64,000 bases of DNA, taken from Candidatus Ribeiella danica. GTDB taxonomy: Bacteria; Chloroflexota; Chloroflexia; Chloroflexales; Roseiflexaceae. The stretch spans positions 2,542,001 to 2,606,000 of the forward strand of contig JADKFS010000001.1 of assembly GCA_016717335.1 (NCBI GenBank). The letters run 5' to 3'. The notes beneath the pieces are model-generated. The model was not told where the DNA came from. It made no database searches and saw only the letters and a program-made list of their open reading frames with translations. Below, one piece after another: positions 50,424 to 59,496 of this stretch; position 1 is the first letter of the stretch, and each line of letters starts with the position of its first letter. The position numbers were made by a program, and so were the translations under genes.

Positions 50424-53123
50424 CTAAGGCCCGATGTAGGTCTGCCGCCGAGACTCAAAGGCGTCGAAGTACTCGGTGCCGCGCGTGCCGGTATCGTTGC
50501 CTGAGACCACCCCCAGCTTAACGCGGTCGATCCGACGGGTGTCGTTGTCCACGGTGGTCTGGCTGACCTTCTGCACGCCGTCGATCCACAGCGTCGCGCC
50601 GCCGTTGTTGGCCCCCGCCGCGGTGGAGGCCCGCCAGTCGATCTCGACGCTGTGCGGTGCGTCGCTGATCGGGAACCAGCTGGTGCTCGCCAGCGTCGAG
50701 CCGTCGTCCAGCACCCGCAGCCGCAGCTGGTAGCTGCCCGAAGACAGGCCGAATTCCGCCCGCAGCACCGCCAGATCGGCGCTCGTATAGCCCGAGAAAA
50801 TATAATGCGCGTCGCCGTCGGCCATGGCGATCGAGTTCGGGTCGAAGGAGAACCGCGCGCGGTAGCGCGGCTCGGCGTTGGGCGTGTCGTCGGTCACATA
50901 GATGGTGTTGTTGTCGTCGATCAGCGCCTGGAGGCCGCTGCTGCCGCGCAGCGCCGCCGCCGCGCTCGCGCTCAGATCGCCGCTATCGGTGCTGCTCTTC
51001 GTCCAGGCCGACAGGTTGCCGGACTCGAAGCCGTCGGCGAAGATCTGATCGGTCGCGCTCGGCGTGCTGGTCGGCGTGCTCGTCCGCGTCGGCGTGCTAG
51101 TCGCCGCGGTCACCGGCGTGCTAGTTGGCGTGCTGGTCGCCGCGGTCACCGGCGTGCTGGTCGGCGTGCTCGTCCGCGTCGGCGTGCTGGTCGCCGCGGT
51201 CACCGGCGTGCTCGTCCGCGTCGGCGTGCTGGTCGCCGCGGTCACCGGCGTGCTCGTCCGCGTCGGCGTGCTCGTCGCCGCGGTCACCGGCGTGCTCGTC
51301 CGCGTCGGCGTGCTCGTCGCGGCGGGTGACGAGCCGCCGAGATCGATCTCGTACACCTTGCCGTCGTTTTCGTTGGGGGTGCTGTCGTTATCCTTACCAC
51401 GCGCCGACATATACAGATTCTTCTTGCCGGCCGTACCTGCGCTGCTCGGCGCGTAGGCCAGCCCGGATGGATTCTTCGCGCTAAAAGCCGAGATGTCGTA
51501 GGTCTTCAGCAAAGTTCCCGAGACGGTGGTCTCGATAATGATCGTGGCGCCGTGCCCGGTGATGAACAGCGTGCCGGTATCCGGGTTGTACTCGATCCCC
51601 TCGGGGTCCAAGATGCCCATACCAGTCGTGTCGAAGTGCGTCGAGGTGTCGTCGCCCGGCGACGCGCAGCCGTCAAACCGCCCGTTCGACCCCGGCGCGA
51701 TGTCGTACACCTCGCCGTTCAGCCCGTCGGCCAGGATCAGGTGATTGCGCCCGGTATCGACCGCGATGCTCTCGGGGTCGTAGTCCCCACACGGCTTGGT
51801 GGCGAACGACGTCACCTTGTCGTTGGAGTTGCCGTAGATGCCGTCCGACAGGTCGATCTCGAAGACCTTGTAGGCGTCGTCGTCCGAGTAGAACCAGTGG
51901 CCGTTGAGTGCGTTGTAGGCCACGCCGGCCGGCTCATCCGAGAAGTTGCTGGGCGTCAGGCTGGTCGGGCTGGAGGTGAACGTCGTCTTGAGGCCGGCCA
52001 GGCTCCCCGTCAGGCTCGCCAGAAACTGGTTGCCGCCGTGCCAGTACGGCCGCGCGTACTCCTCGATCTCCGAGTCGCTCACCAGCAGCTGGTTCGACCC
52101 CGGCAGGTAGGTGATATCCATCGGGTCGGGGCTTGGATTCGCCCAGGTCGACGTATCGATCGTCCGCGCCAGCGTGGGCTGCACGACCGGGGCGGCCGCC
52201 GTGATCGTCGGCGCCGTGAGCGAGAGCTCGTACACCTGCCCTGCGCGCTGGTACGTGTCGCCCAGCCGGCTGTCGGCGAGATACAGGCTGGTCGCGGCCG
52301 GGTCGTCGGTCTGGTCGCCGCTCGGCGCGATCACCATGGACTGCGGGTCCACCAGCGCAATATCCGCGGCGGCCAGATCGCGGGTGGCCACCACCTGGCC
52401 GCTCTCGGTCAGCTCGTACAGCACCTGGCTGCGCGGGTTCAGCACGAACAGGTGCTGGCTGCGCGGGTCGAAGGCCAGGCCGCGCACGCGCCCCGGCCCG
52501 AGCGCCGGCAGGTTCACGCGGGTCACTCGCCCGTCGCGCAGCGCCGCCGCCGCGTCCAGGTCGCCCTGCGCGCTGGGGGTGACGCGGATCAGCCGGTGCC
52601 CATTGGCGTCGAGCAGGTACAGTCGCCCGCTGGCCGGGTCGGTTGCCAGGCCCTGCAGGCGCTGCAGCCCGAGCAGGCCGGCCGCAAAGCCGCGCCGCCC
52701 GGCCCGGTCAAGCTGGCCGCGCGCGTCGCGCGGCACCGCCACGAGCTGGCCGGCGGCGCTATCGAAGAGCAGCAGGCGGCTGTAGCGCGTGTCGAAGGAC
52801 ATGTTCGCGCGGTCGGACGCCACGCCGGCAACGTCGACCGTGCCGCGCGGGTCGGCCAGCTGGTCGAACTGGACCAGCCGATTGGGCGCCGCGTCGCCGA
52901 AGTCGGGCAGCAGCAGGAAGGCGCCGGTATCAGGGGCGAACGTCAGCCCGACTGGGTGCGCCACGCCGAGCCGCTCGGTCTTGATCGCCCGCACCAGCCG
53001 GACATATACGGACTGCGCGTGAGCCGGCGCAGGCGCAACGACCGCGAGCGAGGCCAGCAGGATGAACCCTACCAGCCCCAACGAAAGCGACACTATTCGA
53101 CCACTTTGCTTCATGAGTGGCAT
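50424..53123 (-). CDS. Propeller paralogue 3: secreted beta-propeller with C-terminal cassette (intact)
   Basis: 899 residues in one open frame. Signal peptide about 1-36 (LVGFILLASLAVVAPAPAHA), beta-propeller about 40-600, then a linker built of 42-bp units encoding TPTRTSTPVTAATS, and the cassette (about 700-899) from IFADGFESGNLSAW to FDAFESRRQTYIGP. It lacks the DNRLRE and phosphoesterase domains of paralogue 1. This copy shows the likely ancestral order: propeller, flexible linker, cassette. GAGAGGGA lies 6 nt before the ATG. It is 57 bp upstream of paralogue 2, so these two are probably co-transcribed. Confidence 0.87.
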   Translation of the reverse strand: MPLMKQSGRIVSLSLGLVGFILLASLAVVAPAPAHAQSVYVRLVRAIKTERLGVAHPVGLTFAPDTGAFLLLPDFGDAAPNRLVQFDQLADPRGTVDVAGVASDRANMSFDTRYSRLLLFDSAAGQLVAVPRDARGQLDRAGRRGFAAGLLGLQRLQGLATDPASGRLYLLDANGHRLIRVTPSAQGDLDAAAALRDGRVTRVNLPALGPGRVRGLAFDPRSQHLFVLNPRSQVLYELTESGQVVATRDLAAADIALVDPQSMVIAPSGDQTDDPAATSLYLADSRLGDTYQRAGQVYELSLTAPTITAAAPVVQPTLARTIDTSTWANPSPDPMDITYLPGSNQLLVSDSEIEEYARPYWHGGNQFLASLTGSLAGLKTTFTSSPTSLTPSNFSDEPAGVAYNALNGHWFYSDDDAYKVFEIDLSDGIYGNSNDKVTSFATKPCGDYDPESIAVDTGRNHLILADGLNGEVYDIAPGSNGRFDGCASPGDDTSTHFDTTGMGILDPEGIEYNPDTGTLFITGHGATIIIETTVSGTLLKTYDISAFSAKNPSGLAYAPSSAGTAGKKNLYMSARGKDNDSTPNENDGKVYEIDLGGSSPAATSTPTRTSTPVTAATSTPTRTSTPVTAATSTPTRTSTPVTAATSTPTRTSTPTSTPVTAATSTPTSTPVTAATSTPTRTSTPTSTPSATDQIFADGFESGNLSAWTKSSTDSGDLSASAAAALRGSSGLQALIDDNNTIYVTDDTPNAEPRYRARFSFDPNSIAMADGDAHYIFSGYTSADLAVLRAEFGLSSGSYQLRLRVLDDGSTLASTSWFPISDAPHSVEIDWRASTAAGANNGGATLWIDGVQKVSQTTVDNDTRRIDRVKLGVVSGNDTGTRGTEYFDAFESRRQTYIGP

Positions 53124-53209
53124 GGGCTGTCCCTCTCCTAATCGCGTGCCTCTATGCTAGTGCCATCACCCCCTGCCCCCTCTCCCGGCGGGAGAGGGGG
53201 GAATTATTG

Positions 53210-53252
53210 GCTCGGCACGGGGTTTCGGCTCCGCCGAAACCCCGTGCCGAGC
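53210..53252. repeat. Long perfect hairpin with CGGCTCCGCCG core
   Basis: A 19-bp perfect stem, GCTCGGCACGGGGTTTCGG on the left, with loop CTCCG. It shares the inner GGGTTTCGG part with the hairpin at 5323, and is flanked by C-rich/G-rich hairpins on both sides (about 53170-53200 and 53263-53296). Confidence 0.85.
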
Positions 53253-53339
53253 TACCGTTTCCCCACCCCTGGCAGGGGCGAGGGCAGGGGGTGGGGCATT
53301 TGGCGCATCACCGCTCCATAAACAAGAAAACACACCCCG

Positions 53340-53361
53340 AAAACCGAGCTCCGTCGCTCGG
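53340..53361 (-). terminator. Rho-independent terminator after propeller paralogue 4
   Basis: On the minus strand CCGAGC pairs with GCTCGG (6 bp, loop GACGGA) and TTTTCGG follows, 22 bp after the stop at 53384. It would end the long exopolysaccharide operon transcript if that includes paralogue 4. Confidence 0.55.
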
Positions 53362-53383
53362 CTCATAGAAAATCAAAGATCCC

Positions 53384-55297
53384 TCAATCGTGCTCGCGGA
53401 TGAGCGGCAGGTAGACATGCTCGATCTCGGGCGTTGGCGTCGCCGTCCGGGTAGGCGTCACCGTGGGTGTCCGGGTGGGCGTGGCCGTCGGCGTTGGTGT
53501 CGCAGGCGCCGGTTCGAGCGAAATCTCATAGATCTTGCCGTCGTTTTCTTTCGGGACCGTGTCGTTGTCGAGCCCGCGCGCGCTGATGTACAGGCTCTTT
53601 CGCGTGGGGTCGGCGCTGCTCGGCGCGTAGGCCAGCCCGGATAGATTCAGCGCGTCCAAGGCCGCGACATCGTAGACTCTCAGCAAGCTGCCGCCGATAG
53701 TGGTCTCGATAATGATCGTGGCGCCGTGCCCGGTGATGAACAGCGTGCCGGTATCCGGGTTGTACTCGATCCCCTCGGGGTCCAAGATGCCCAGGCGGGT
53801 CGTGTCGAAGTGTGTCGAGGTGTCGTCGCCCGGCGACGCGCAGCCGTCAAACCGCCCGTTTGGCCCCGGCGCGACATCGTAGACCTCGCCGTTCAGCCCG
53901 TCGGCCAGGATCAGGTGGCCGCGCCCGGTATCCACCGTCAACGACTCGGGGTCCTGGTCGCCGCAGGAATCGCTCACGAACTCCGTCACCAGATCGTCGC
54001 TGGTCCCGTAGGCGTCATCCTGGCCCAGGTCAACCTCGATGATCTTGTGCTTATCGTCGTCCGAGAAAAACCAGTGTTCGCTCGCCGGGTCGTACGCCAC
54101 GCCGACCGGCTCATACGAGAAGTTGTTCGGGATCGCGCTGACCGGCTCGCGGATAAATGTCGTCTCGGTCTTCACCAGCTTGCCCGCCAGCGTCGCCTCG
54201 AACAGATTCACCCCATGCCAGTAGGGCCGCGTATACTCCTCGACCTCCGAGTCGCTGACCAGCAGCCGGTTGATGCTCGGCAGGTAGGTGATGTCCATCG
54301 GGTCGGGGCTCGGCGGCGACCAGCGCGAGGTGTCGATCGTCTGCAGCAGCGCCGGCTGCACGACCGGCGCGCCTGCCGGCGCCGGGGGCGCGCTCAAGGA
54401 GAGCTCGGCCAGCCGCCCGGCCGGCTGCTGCGGGGCGCCCAGCCCGCCGTCGGCGACATACAGGCTCAGCTCGGCCGGGTCGTCGGTCTGGTCGCCGCTG
54501 GGCGCCATCGCCATCCCGCGCGGGTCGCTCAGCCGCACGTCCGCGGCGGCCAGGTCATACGCGGCGATCGGCTCGCCGGCGCCGGTGATCTCATACAGCC
54601 GCTGTCGCGCTGGGCTGAGCGTGTACAGGTGCCCGTTGCGCGGGTTCAGGGCCAGGCCGCGCAGGTCGGGCACGCGCAGCCCGCCCAGGTCGACGTACGA
54701 CACCTCCCCCGCGCTGAGGGCGGCGGCGCCGGCCTCGCCGCCCGGCGCCGGGTCGACCAGCGCCAGCCGCGGGCCAGCCCCGTCGAGGACAAACAGGCGG
54801 CCGCTGGACGGATCGACGGCCATGCCGCGCGGGCTCCGCACCCCCAGCCCGCGGCCCTCGAAGCGCGCGGGCGTGCTAAGGTCAAGCCCGCCGGCCGGCC
54901 GCGCCCGGACCTCGACCAGCTCGCCGCTGGCAGAGTCGAGCAGCAGCAGGCTGTCGGATGCGCCGTCAAAGGTGATGTTGAGCGAGTCGGCTGGCAGTCC
55001 CGCCAGGTTGCCAGACCCGGTCGGCCGGCCCAGCGGGGAGAGCATCGCCAGGCTGGACGGGCGGGCGCCATCGCGCGCCTGCGGCATCAGGAAGGCGTTC
55101 ATCACCGGCGCGAACGCCAGCCCGGTCGGGCTGGCGGCGCCTACGCGTTCCAGCTCGATCAGGCGCACCAGCCTAAGAAAGGCCGGCCGATCCTGCGACG
55201 TGGCGCCAAGCCCATGGCCCGCGTAGAGAAGCATGTAGAGCACCACGATTGCCGCCAGATGCTTCATCAGATGTTTGCGAGATTGAAGAGTGTGCAT
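53384..55297 (-). CDS. Propeller paralogue 4: secreted beta-propeller with YLPLI tail
   Basis: 637 residues. Signal peptide about 1-32, beta-propeller about 38-600 with the family blocks MDITYLPSINRLLVSDSEVEEYTRPYWHG, FSYEPVGVAYDPASEHWFFSDDD and DPEGIEYNPDTGTLFITG, and a short Thr/Pro linker. It lacks the YIGP cassette and ends VYLPLIREHD, like the M4 protease. It begins 12 bp after the stop of the nucleotidyltransferase-kinase gene, so it is likely the last gene of the exopolysaccharide operon. This links the propeller family to envelope polysaccharide. An in-frame ATG at 55267 is a weaker start. Confidence 0.86.
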   Translation of the reverse strand: MHTLQSRKHLMKHLAAIVVLYMLLYAGHGLGATSQDRPAFLRLVRLIELERVGAASPTGLAFAPVMNAFLMPQARDGARPSSLAMLSPLGRPTGSGNLAGLPADSLNITFDGASDSLLLLDSASGELVEVRARPAGGLDLSTPARFEGRGLGVRSPRGMAVDPSSGRLFVLDGAGPRLALVDPAPGGEAGAAALSAGEVSYVDLGGLRVPDLRGLALNPRNGHLYTLSPARQRLYEITGAGEPIAAYDLAAADVRLSDPRGMAMAPSGDQTDDPAELSLYVADGGLGAPQQPAGRLAELSLSAPPAPAGAPVVQPALLQTIDTSRWSPPSPDPMDITYLPSINRLLVSDSEVEEYTRPYWHGVNLFEATLAGKLVKTETTFIREPVSAIPNNFSYEPVGVAYDPASEHWFFSDDDKHKIIEVDLGQDDAYGTSDDLVTEFVSDSCGDQDPESLTVDTGRGHLILADGLNGEVYDVAPGPNGRFDGCASPGDDTSTHFDTTRLGILDPEGIEYNPDTGTLFITGHGATIIIETTIGGSLLRVYDVAALDALNLSGLAYAPSSADPTRKSLYISARGLDNDTVPKENDGKIYEISLEPAPATPTPTATPTRTPTVTPTRTATPTPEIEHVYLPLIREHD

Positions 55298-55309
55298 AGC
55301 GGAGTCGCT

Positions 55310-56791
55310 TCATAGAGCATCCCAAACGATGTGGCGGGCAGCACTGATCGTCCGAGATCGTGGCTGATTCGAGTCTAGGTCGATCGTCCTGGCTATTGGA
55401 AACGCGGGCACGACCCCGCTCGTATGCCGGCGCAGGACGTAGGCGTCGGCCTCTTTTCCTTTTTTGATCCGCTCACGGTTCCGCTCGATCGCAATCTCAA
55501 CCGGCACGGTCAGCCGAATGACCAGATCCGGCGGCGGTATCTGCCGGTAGATCTGGCCTTCCAGCCGAGCCAGGTAGCCAAGCAGGCGCTTGCCGATGCC
55601 GCCGCTCCCCGGCGTCTTCAGCCGGGCGCTGTCCATCGCGCCCACCGTCGCCGACGGGTAGCGGTCGCAGACCACCAGCGTGCCGTCCGCCGCGGCGCGG
55701 CGCAGCTTGGCCGCCAGCGCGCGCCGATCCCAGGCCAGCAGCACCGCGCGCAGCGCGTACAGCAGCGACACCTTGCCCTCGTCGTCGCGCTCGGCGCCTT
55801 GCTGCACGCGGCTCATGCGCTGCTGCGGCGCGGCTTTGCGCACGAGCGGCAGCACCAGGTTGGGCGCGAACGTCAGCCAGGTCGAGGGCGGCTTGCCCAG
55901 GTGCGCCGTCCGTACCGCGAAGATATCGCCGAGCCAGTCGGCGGTCTCCTTCACCAGCGTCGATTTCCCGGTGGCCTCCGGCCCGACGAAGGCGATCAGC
56001 AGGCCGCCCGACACGAGCCGCTTGGACTTCGCGGCGCCGATCAGCCGTCGCAAGCCGCGCCTGGCAAACAGTGACGTGCGCAGCCGCAGCGCCGCCGCGG
56101 CGGAGTAGCGCTGGTACGTCTTGAGCTGCCCGCGCAGCCGCCGCGCCAGCCGCAGCCGCCGCGGGTAGGGCGCATCGGCGCGAAGAGCCTCGACGCACTG
56201 CGCGAACAGCGCGCGGTCGACCGATGGCAGCCACCGCTCAAGCACCTCGGCCGCGCGCTCGGCCGGGGTCTCGGCCAGCAGCGCCGCCAGCTCGGCCCGC
56301 AGGGCCGTGACGCCCGAGCGGTCGGCGCCGCGCAGCAGCAGGTACTCGAGCGTCGAGGCGTGCTTCGCCATCGCCCGGATCACGAACACGACCAGCTCCA
56401 CGTGCGCCTGCGGTATCGGAATTCCGGCGACCGTCCGCGTGCAGTGCAGCAGCGGCGCTTCGAGCGGCAGGCTGTAGTTCTTCAGCAGGCTCTCGCCGGT
56501 GATGACCCGGTAGTAGACGTGCAGGTGGACCAGCCGGTCGGTCGCCCGATCGAGGCCGTAGAAATGCAGGATCGCCGGCGCGGGCGTCTGGAGCGAATCG
56601 GTCGCCTGCTTGAAGCCGAGCGCCGCCAGAACGCCCTCGAACCGCCGGGCGTCTTCGCGCTCCACCAGCAGATCGAGCTCGTCGCCCTCATCGAGGGCGG
56701 CGAGCAGGTTAATGTTGCTCTTCCAATGACAGTACGTGATACCCGCGCCGTTCAACGCTTCGATCAGGCACGCCGGCAATTGAGCGCTCAA
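55310..56791 (-). CDS. Nucleotidyltransferase-like / thymidylate-kinase-like fusion
   Basis: 493 residues in two parts. Residues about 1-240 resemble the minimal-nucleotidyltransferase fold often seen in exopolysaccharide clusters (HWKSNINLLAALDEGDELDLLVERED, an acidic DxD-like pair). Residues about 265-493 are a P-loop kinase of thymidylate-kinase type: Walker A FVGPEATGKSTLV, the DRYPS motif in VVCDRYPSATVGAMDS, and an Arg-rich lid (IERNRERIKKGKEAD). True TMKs are about 210 residues and stand alone, so this fused form probably phosphorylates something else, perhaps a sugar or lipid intermediate. It sits 13 bp after the small kinase gene in the operon. Confidence 0.8.
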   Translation of the reverse strand: MSAQLPACLIEALNGAGITYCHWKSNINLLAALDEGDELDLLVEREDARRFEGVLAALGFKQATDSLQTPAPAILHFYGLDRATDRLVHLHVYYRVITGESLLKNYSLPLEAPLLHCTRTVAGIPIPQAHVELVVFVIRAMAKHASTLEYLLLRGADRSGVTALRAELAALLAETPAERAAEVLERWLPSVDRALFAQCVEALRADAPYPRRLRLARRLRGQLKTYQRYSAAAALRLRTSLFARRGLRRLIGAAKSKRLVSGGLLIAFVGPEATGKSTLVKETADWLGDIFAVRTAHLGKPPSTWLTFAPNLVLPLVRKAAPQQRMSRVQQGAERDDEGKVSLLYALRAVLLAWDRRALAAKLRRAAADGTLVVCDRYPSATVGAMDSARLKTPGSGGIGKRLLGYLARLEGQIYRQIPPPDLVIRLTVPVEIAIERNRERIKKGKEADAYVLRRHTSGVVPAFPIARTIDLDSNQPRSRTISAARHIVWDAL

Positions 56792-56804
56792 CGCTGTTCC
56801 TCTC

Positions 56805-57593
56805 TCAGGGTGCGATCGGGGTCTGGGTATGAGCGAAGCCCGCTCCAGCCGCCTCGCCCGCCCATATCAGCCGCGCTGCCACGGCTGCCGCCGCATTGGG
56901 CAGCTCGCTCTGCCCCACCAGGACATCTCGCCCGCCATCGACGACCAGCAGTCGATCGGCCAGGGCCGGCTGCCGGGCCAGCCGCTCGAAGACCGCGATC
57001 GCCCGGCCGACAAAGCCCGCCACCTTGGCAGGCGTGCGATCCGGGATTCGCTTATGCCCGCGCGCCATGGTCCGCTCGACCAGCACCGCCGCGCTCTGGG
57101 TGACGTAGACCAGGAGGTCGGGCAGCGGCGCCAGCCTGGCGAAGGCATCCAGGGCGGCAAGATCCGGCTCGACCGCGCGGTGCACGAACAGGTAGTGGGC
57201 GGTGTGCAGCGGGCCCTCGTCCAGCAAGATCAGCTGGCCGGGTGCGCTGCGGCGCCGAACGATCGCGTAGATGCCGATGTTCTTGAGCACATCTCTGCCG
57301 ATGTACAGCCGCTCGTACCACGACACCTCGGCCGGCAGCCGCGCCAGCAGCCGCGCTGCGAACCGGTAGAACGCCCGATTGGCGCGCCAGGTCCACAGGG
57401 CGGCGCAGAGGGCGATCAGGTTCACCAGCAGCCCGCGCGGCAGCCGGCCCGTCACCCACTCAAGCCGCAGCTGCCTGAGCACGAAATCGTACTCGGTCCA
57501 GGCGTCGACCCCGCGCGCGCGGCAGATCGCCAGGACGCGGCCGACCAGGGTGGACTTGCCCGCGCCGGTGCAGCCAATGAACTCGACGTACAT
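56805..57593 (-). CDS. P-loop small-molecule kinase (thymidylate-kinase fold)
   Basis: 262 residues. Walker A FIGCTGAGKSTLV lies at residues 5-16; ILLDEGPLHTAHYLFVH resembles the DE(G/R) motif of deoxynucleoside/thymidylate kinases; RTMARGHKRIPDR is an Arg/Lys-rich lid. The acceptor is unknown. The protein encoded at 63573-64000 shares the block RRRS...LILLDEGP (there TILDHGP), so the operon carries at least two members. The ATG at 57593 overlaps the upstream gene's TGA by one base, which indicates translational coupling. Upstream in-frame extension (8 codons) lies inside the upstream gene and is rejected. Confidence 0.78.
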   Translation of the reverse strand: MYVEFIGCTGAGKSTLVGRVLAICRARGVDAWTEYDFVLRQLRLEWVTGRLPRGLLVNLIALCAALWTWRANRAFYRFAARLLARLPAEVSWYERLYIGRDVLKNIGIYAIVRRRSAPGQLILLDEGPLHTAHYLFVHRAVEPDLAALDAFARLAPLPDLLVYVTQSAAVLVERTMARGHKRIPDRTPAKVAGFVGRAIAVFERLARQPALADRLLVVDGGRDVLVGQSELPNAAAAVAARLIWAGEAAGAGFAHTQTPIAP

Positions 57594-58708
57594 CAGTAGA
57601 CTCTTTCGCCGGACCATACCTGCCCCAGCACCTGGCCGTACACCGCATCGTATCCCCGGTGCATCGCGTCCAGGCTAAAGCGCTCCTGGACGATCGCCCG
57701 GCACCGCTCGCCAATGCTGGCCCGCTCGGCCGGCGACATCCGCCGGAGCCGCTCGATCTCGCGCGCGAACCCGGCCACATCGTCGGGCGGCACCAGCGGG
57801 ATGAAATCGGCGCCCGCGGCGATCTCGCGGTGCGGCGGGATATCCGACAGAATGACCGGGCGGCGGCAGGCCATCGCCTCGATCACCGCCACCGGCAGCC
57901 CCTCGATCCGCGATGTCGAGATAAACACGTCCGACCGTATCAGGTGCTCGTAGACGCGCTCGCGCGGGACCAGCCCGGTCAGCTCGACCCGGCCCGCCAG
58001 CTCGCCCGGGCGCTGCTCGGCCACCAGCAGCTCGCGCAGGTGCCCTTCGCCGACGAACACCATGCGGCTGGCCCGGTCGTCGGCTTCCCGAAACGCGCGC
58101 TGGGCGACCAGCGGATTCTTCACCGGGATCAGGCGGCCGACCGCGACCAGCGTGAACGGTTCGCCGGGTGGCTTCGGCGCATACCTGCGCGCCGCGCCGT
58201 CGAGCCGCTCGACGTCGAGCCCATTCTGGACGACGCACAGGCGCTCGCCGGCCAGCCGCTTGAAGAAGCTCGGGAAGCTGTCAAAGCTGGCGTAGCTGCA
58301 GCAGACCAGCCGGCGAAAGAGCGCGAAGGCCGGCAGCACGATCAGTCGATTGCGCAGCTTATAGTTCGGAAACGACGTGTGCAGCGTGACCACCGACGAC
58401 GGGATGAGCCGCGCCCGGCCGAGCAGGCCGGCCATCAGGAAGAACAGCGCGACGTGCACCGAGTGCGCGTGGATGATGTCGTACTCGCGCGCGGCCAGCG
58501 CCGCCCGAAGCGCGCGGAAGAAGCCCGGCACGGTGTCGTCGCCCGCGAATACCGTGATGTTGCCCGGCGGTGTCACCTGTGGCTTGTAGTAGGTGCAGAT
58601 GCTGATCGCACGCCTGTCGGCCATCGGCAGGCAGTGCTCGTTGTAGCCCGAGCTCGTCTCGCCCATCGTCAGGAGCAGGTGCAGGACCGCGAGCGGTTGC
58701 TCTCGCAT
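57593..58708 (-). CDS. GT4-family glycosyltransferase
   Basis: 371 residues, GT-B fold. HLLLTMGETSSGYNEHC at the N-terminus is the usual acceptor-side start and YDIIHAHSVHVALFF the following helix. The donor half has LVAVGRLIPVKNPLVAQRAF and STSRIEGLPVAVIEAMACRRPVILSD with the EX7E pair. Cytoplasmic, membrane-associated; adds a sugar from a nucleotide-sugar donor during repeat-unit assembly. It starts 2 bp after the deacetylase stop and overlaps the following kinase by one base. Confidence 0.9.
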   Translation of the reverse strand: MREQPLAVLHLLLTMGETSSGYNEHCLPMADRRAISICTYYKPQVTPPGNITVFAGDDTVPGFFRALRAALAAREYDIIHAHSVHVALFFLMAGLLGRARLIPSSVVTLHTSFPNYKLRNRLIVLPAFALFRRLVCCSYASFDSFPSFFKRLAGERLCVVQNGLDVERLDGAARRYAPKPPGEPFTLVAVGRLIPVKNPLVAQRAFREADDRASRMVFVGEGHLRELLVAEQRPGELAGRVELTGLVPRERVYEHLIRSDVFISTSRIEGLPVAVIEAMACRRPVILSDIPPHREIAAGADFIPLVPPDDVAGFAREIERLRRMSPAERASIGERCRAIVQERFSLDAMHRGYDAVYGQVLGQVWSGERVY

Positions 58709-58710
58709 AT

Positions 58711-59496
58711 CTATCCTCTCTGGTATGGCGCCCGCTGCGATAGCCGCTTGAGCCGCTCGTAGTTGCCGCGCACCAGCGGAGCGATCTTGATGCGAAAGCG
58801 CCAGGGCGTACTGTTCTGGTAGAGTCCCACCCGCCGGAGCGTATAGCGGCCCAGCGGGATGCCGGCGCGCTTCGGCGTCACGACCGCGCAGCTGTAGCCG
58901 GCCTGCTCGACCAGCCGAATGACGTCGTCGCTCAGCTTACCGCGCGGGTAGCAGAACGACCCGACGTCCCGCCCGAGCCGCGCCGCCAGGTCGCGGCGCG
59001 ACTGCGCGATCTCGCGCGCGCACTGCTCCGGAGGCACCGCCGTCAGCTCCGGATGGGTGCAGGTGTGCGAGCCGAACTCGATCCCGTAGGCCGCCATCTC
59101 GTGCACCTGCTCCCAGGCCAGCACGCGATACAGCTCAGCCTCGTGCGCCGCGGCGATCTTCGGCGCATCCCAGCTAAAGATCCGCTCGGTGCTCACGTAG
59201 TCGGTCACCAGAAAGATCGTCGCCACAAACCCGTAGCGCTTCAGGATCGGGAACGCGTGGCTGTAGTTGTCGACGTAGCCGTCGTCGAAGGTCAGGATGA
59301 CGACCCGCTCGCCCCGCGCCGGCGGGCAGCGCACATACTCGGCCAGCGTCAAGGAGCGGTAGCCGCGGCCGCGCAGCCAGGCCAGCTGCGCGTCAAAATC
59401 GGCGACTCGCACGGCCAGGCTGTCGCGGCGCTGCTCGCTGATGCTGTGGTACGCCAGGATCAGCGGCCAATCATACCAGGCGCCAGGTTGGTTCAT
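58711..59496 (-). CDS. Polysaccharide deacetylase (NodB homology, CE4)
   Basis: 261 residues. CE4 motif 1 is TFDDGYVDNY (catalytic base Asp and metal Asp), motif 2 SHTCTHPEL supplies both metal His residues, and FCYPRGKLSDDV is motif 3. No signal peptide or membrane anchor is visible, so the substrate may be a cytoplasmic lipid-linked or nucleotide-linked sugar; alternatively the N-terminus is misassigned. It overlaps the upstream polymerase gene by 4 bp (ATGA), and the next glycosyltransferase starts 2 bp on. Confidence 0.9.
   Translation of the reverse strand: MNQPGAWYDWPLILAYHSISEQRRDSLAVRVADFDAQLAWLRGRGYRSLTLAEYVRCPPARGERVVILTFDDGYVDNYSHAFPILKRYGFVATIFLVTDYVSTERIFSWDAPKIAAAHEAELYRVLAWEQVHEMAAYGIEFGSHTCTHPELTAVPPEQCAREIAQSRRDLAARLGRDVGSFCYPRGKLSDDVIRLVEQAGYSCAVVTPKRAGIPLGRYTLRRVGLYQNSTPWRFRIKIAPLVRGNYERLKRLSQRAPYQRG

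Noticed and set aside
41391..53123. LPXTG or PEP-CTERM anchor at the C-termini of propeller proteins
   Set aside because: The last residues (RRQTYIGP) lack the Pro-x-Thr-Gly motif, the hydrophobic helix and the basic tail these systems require.
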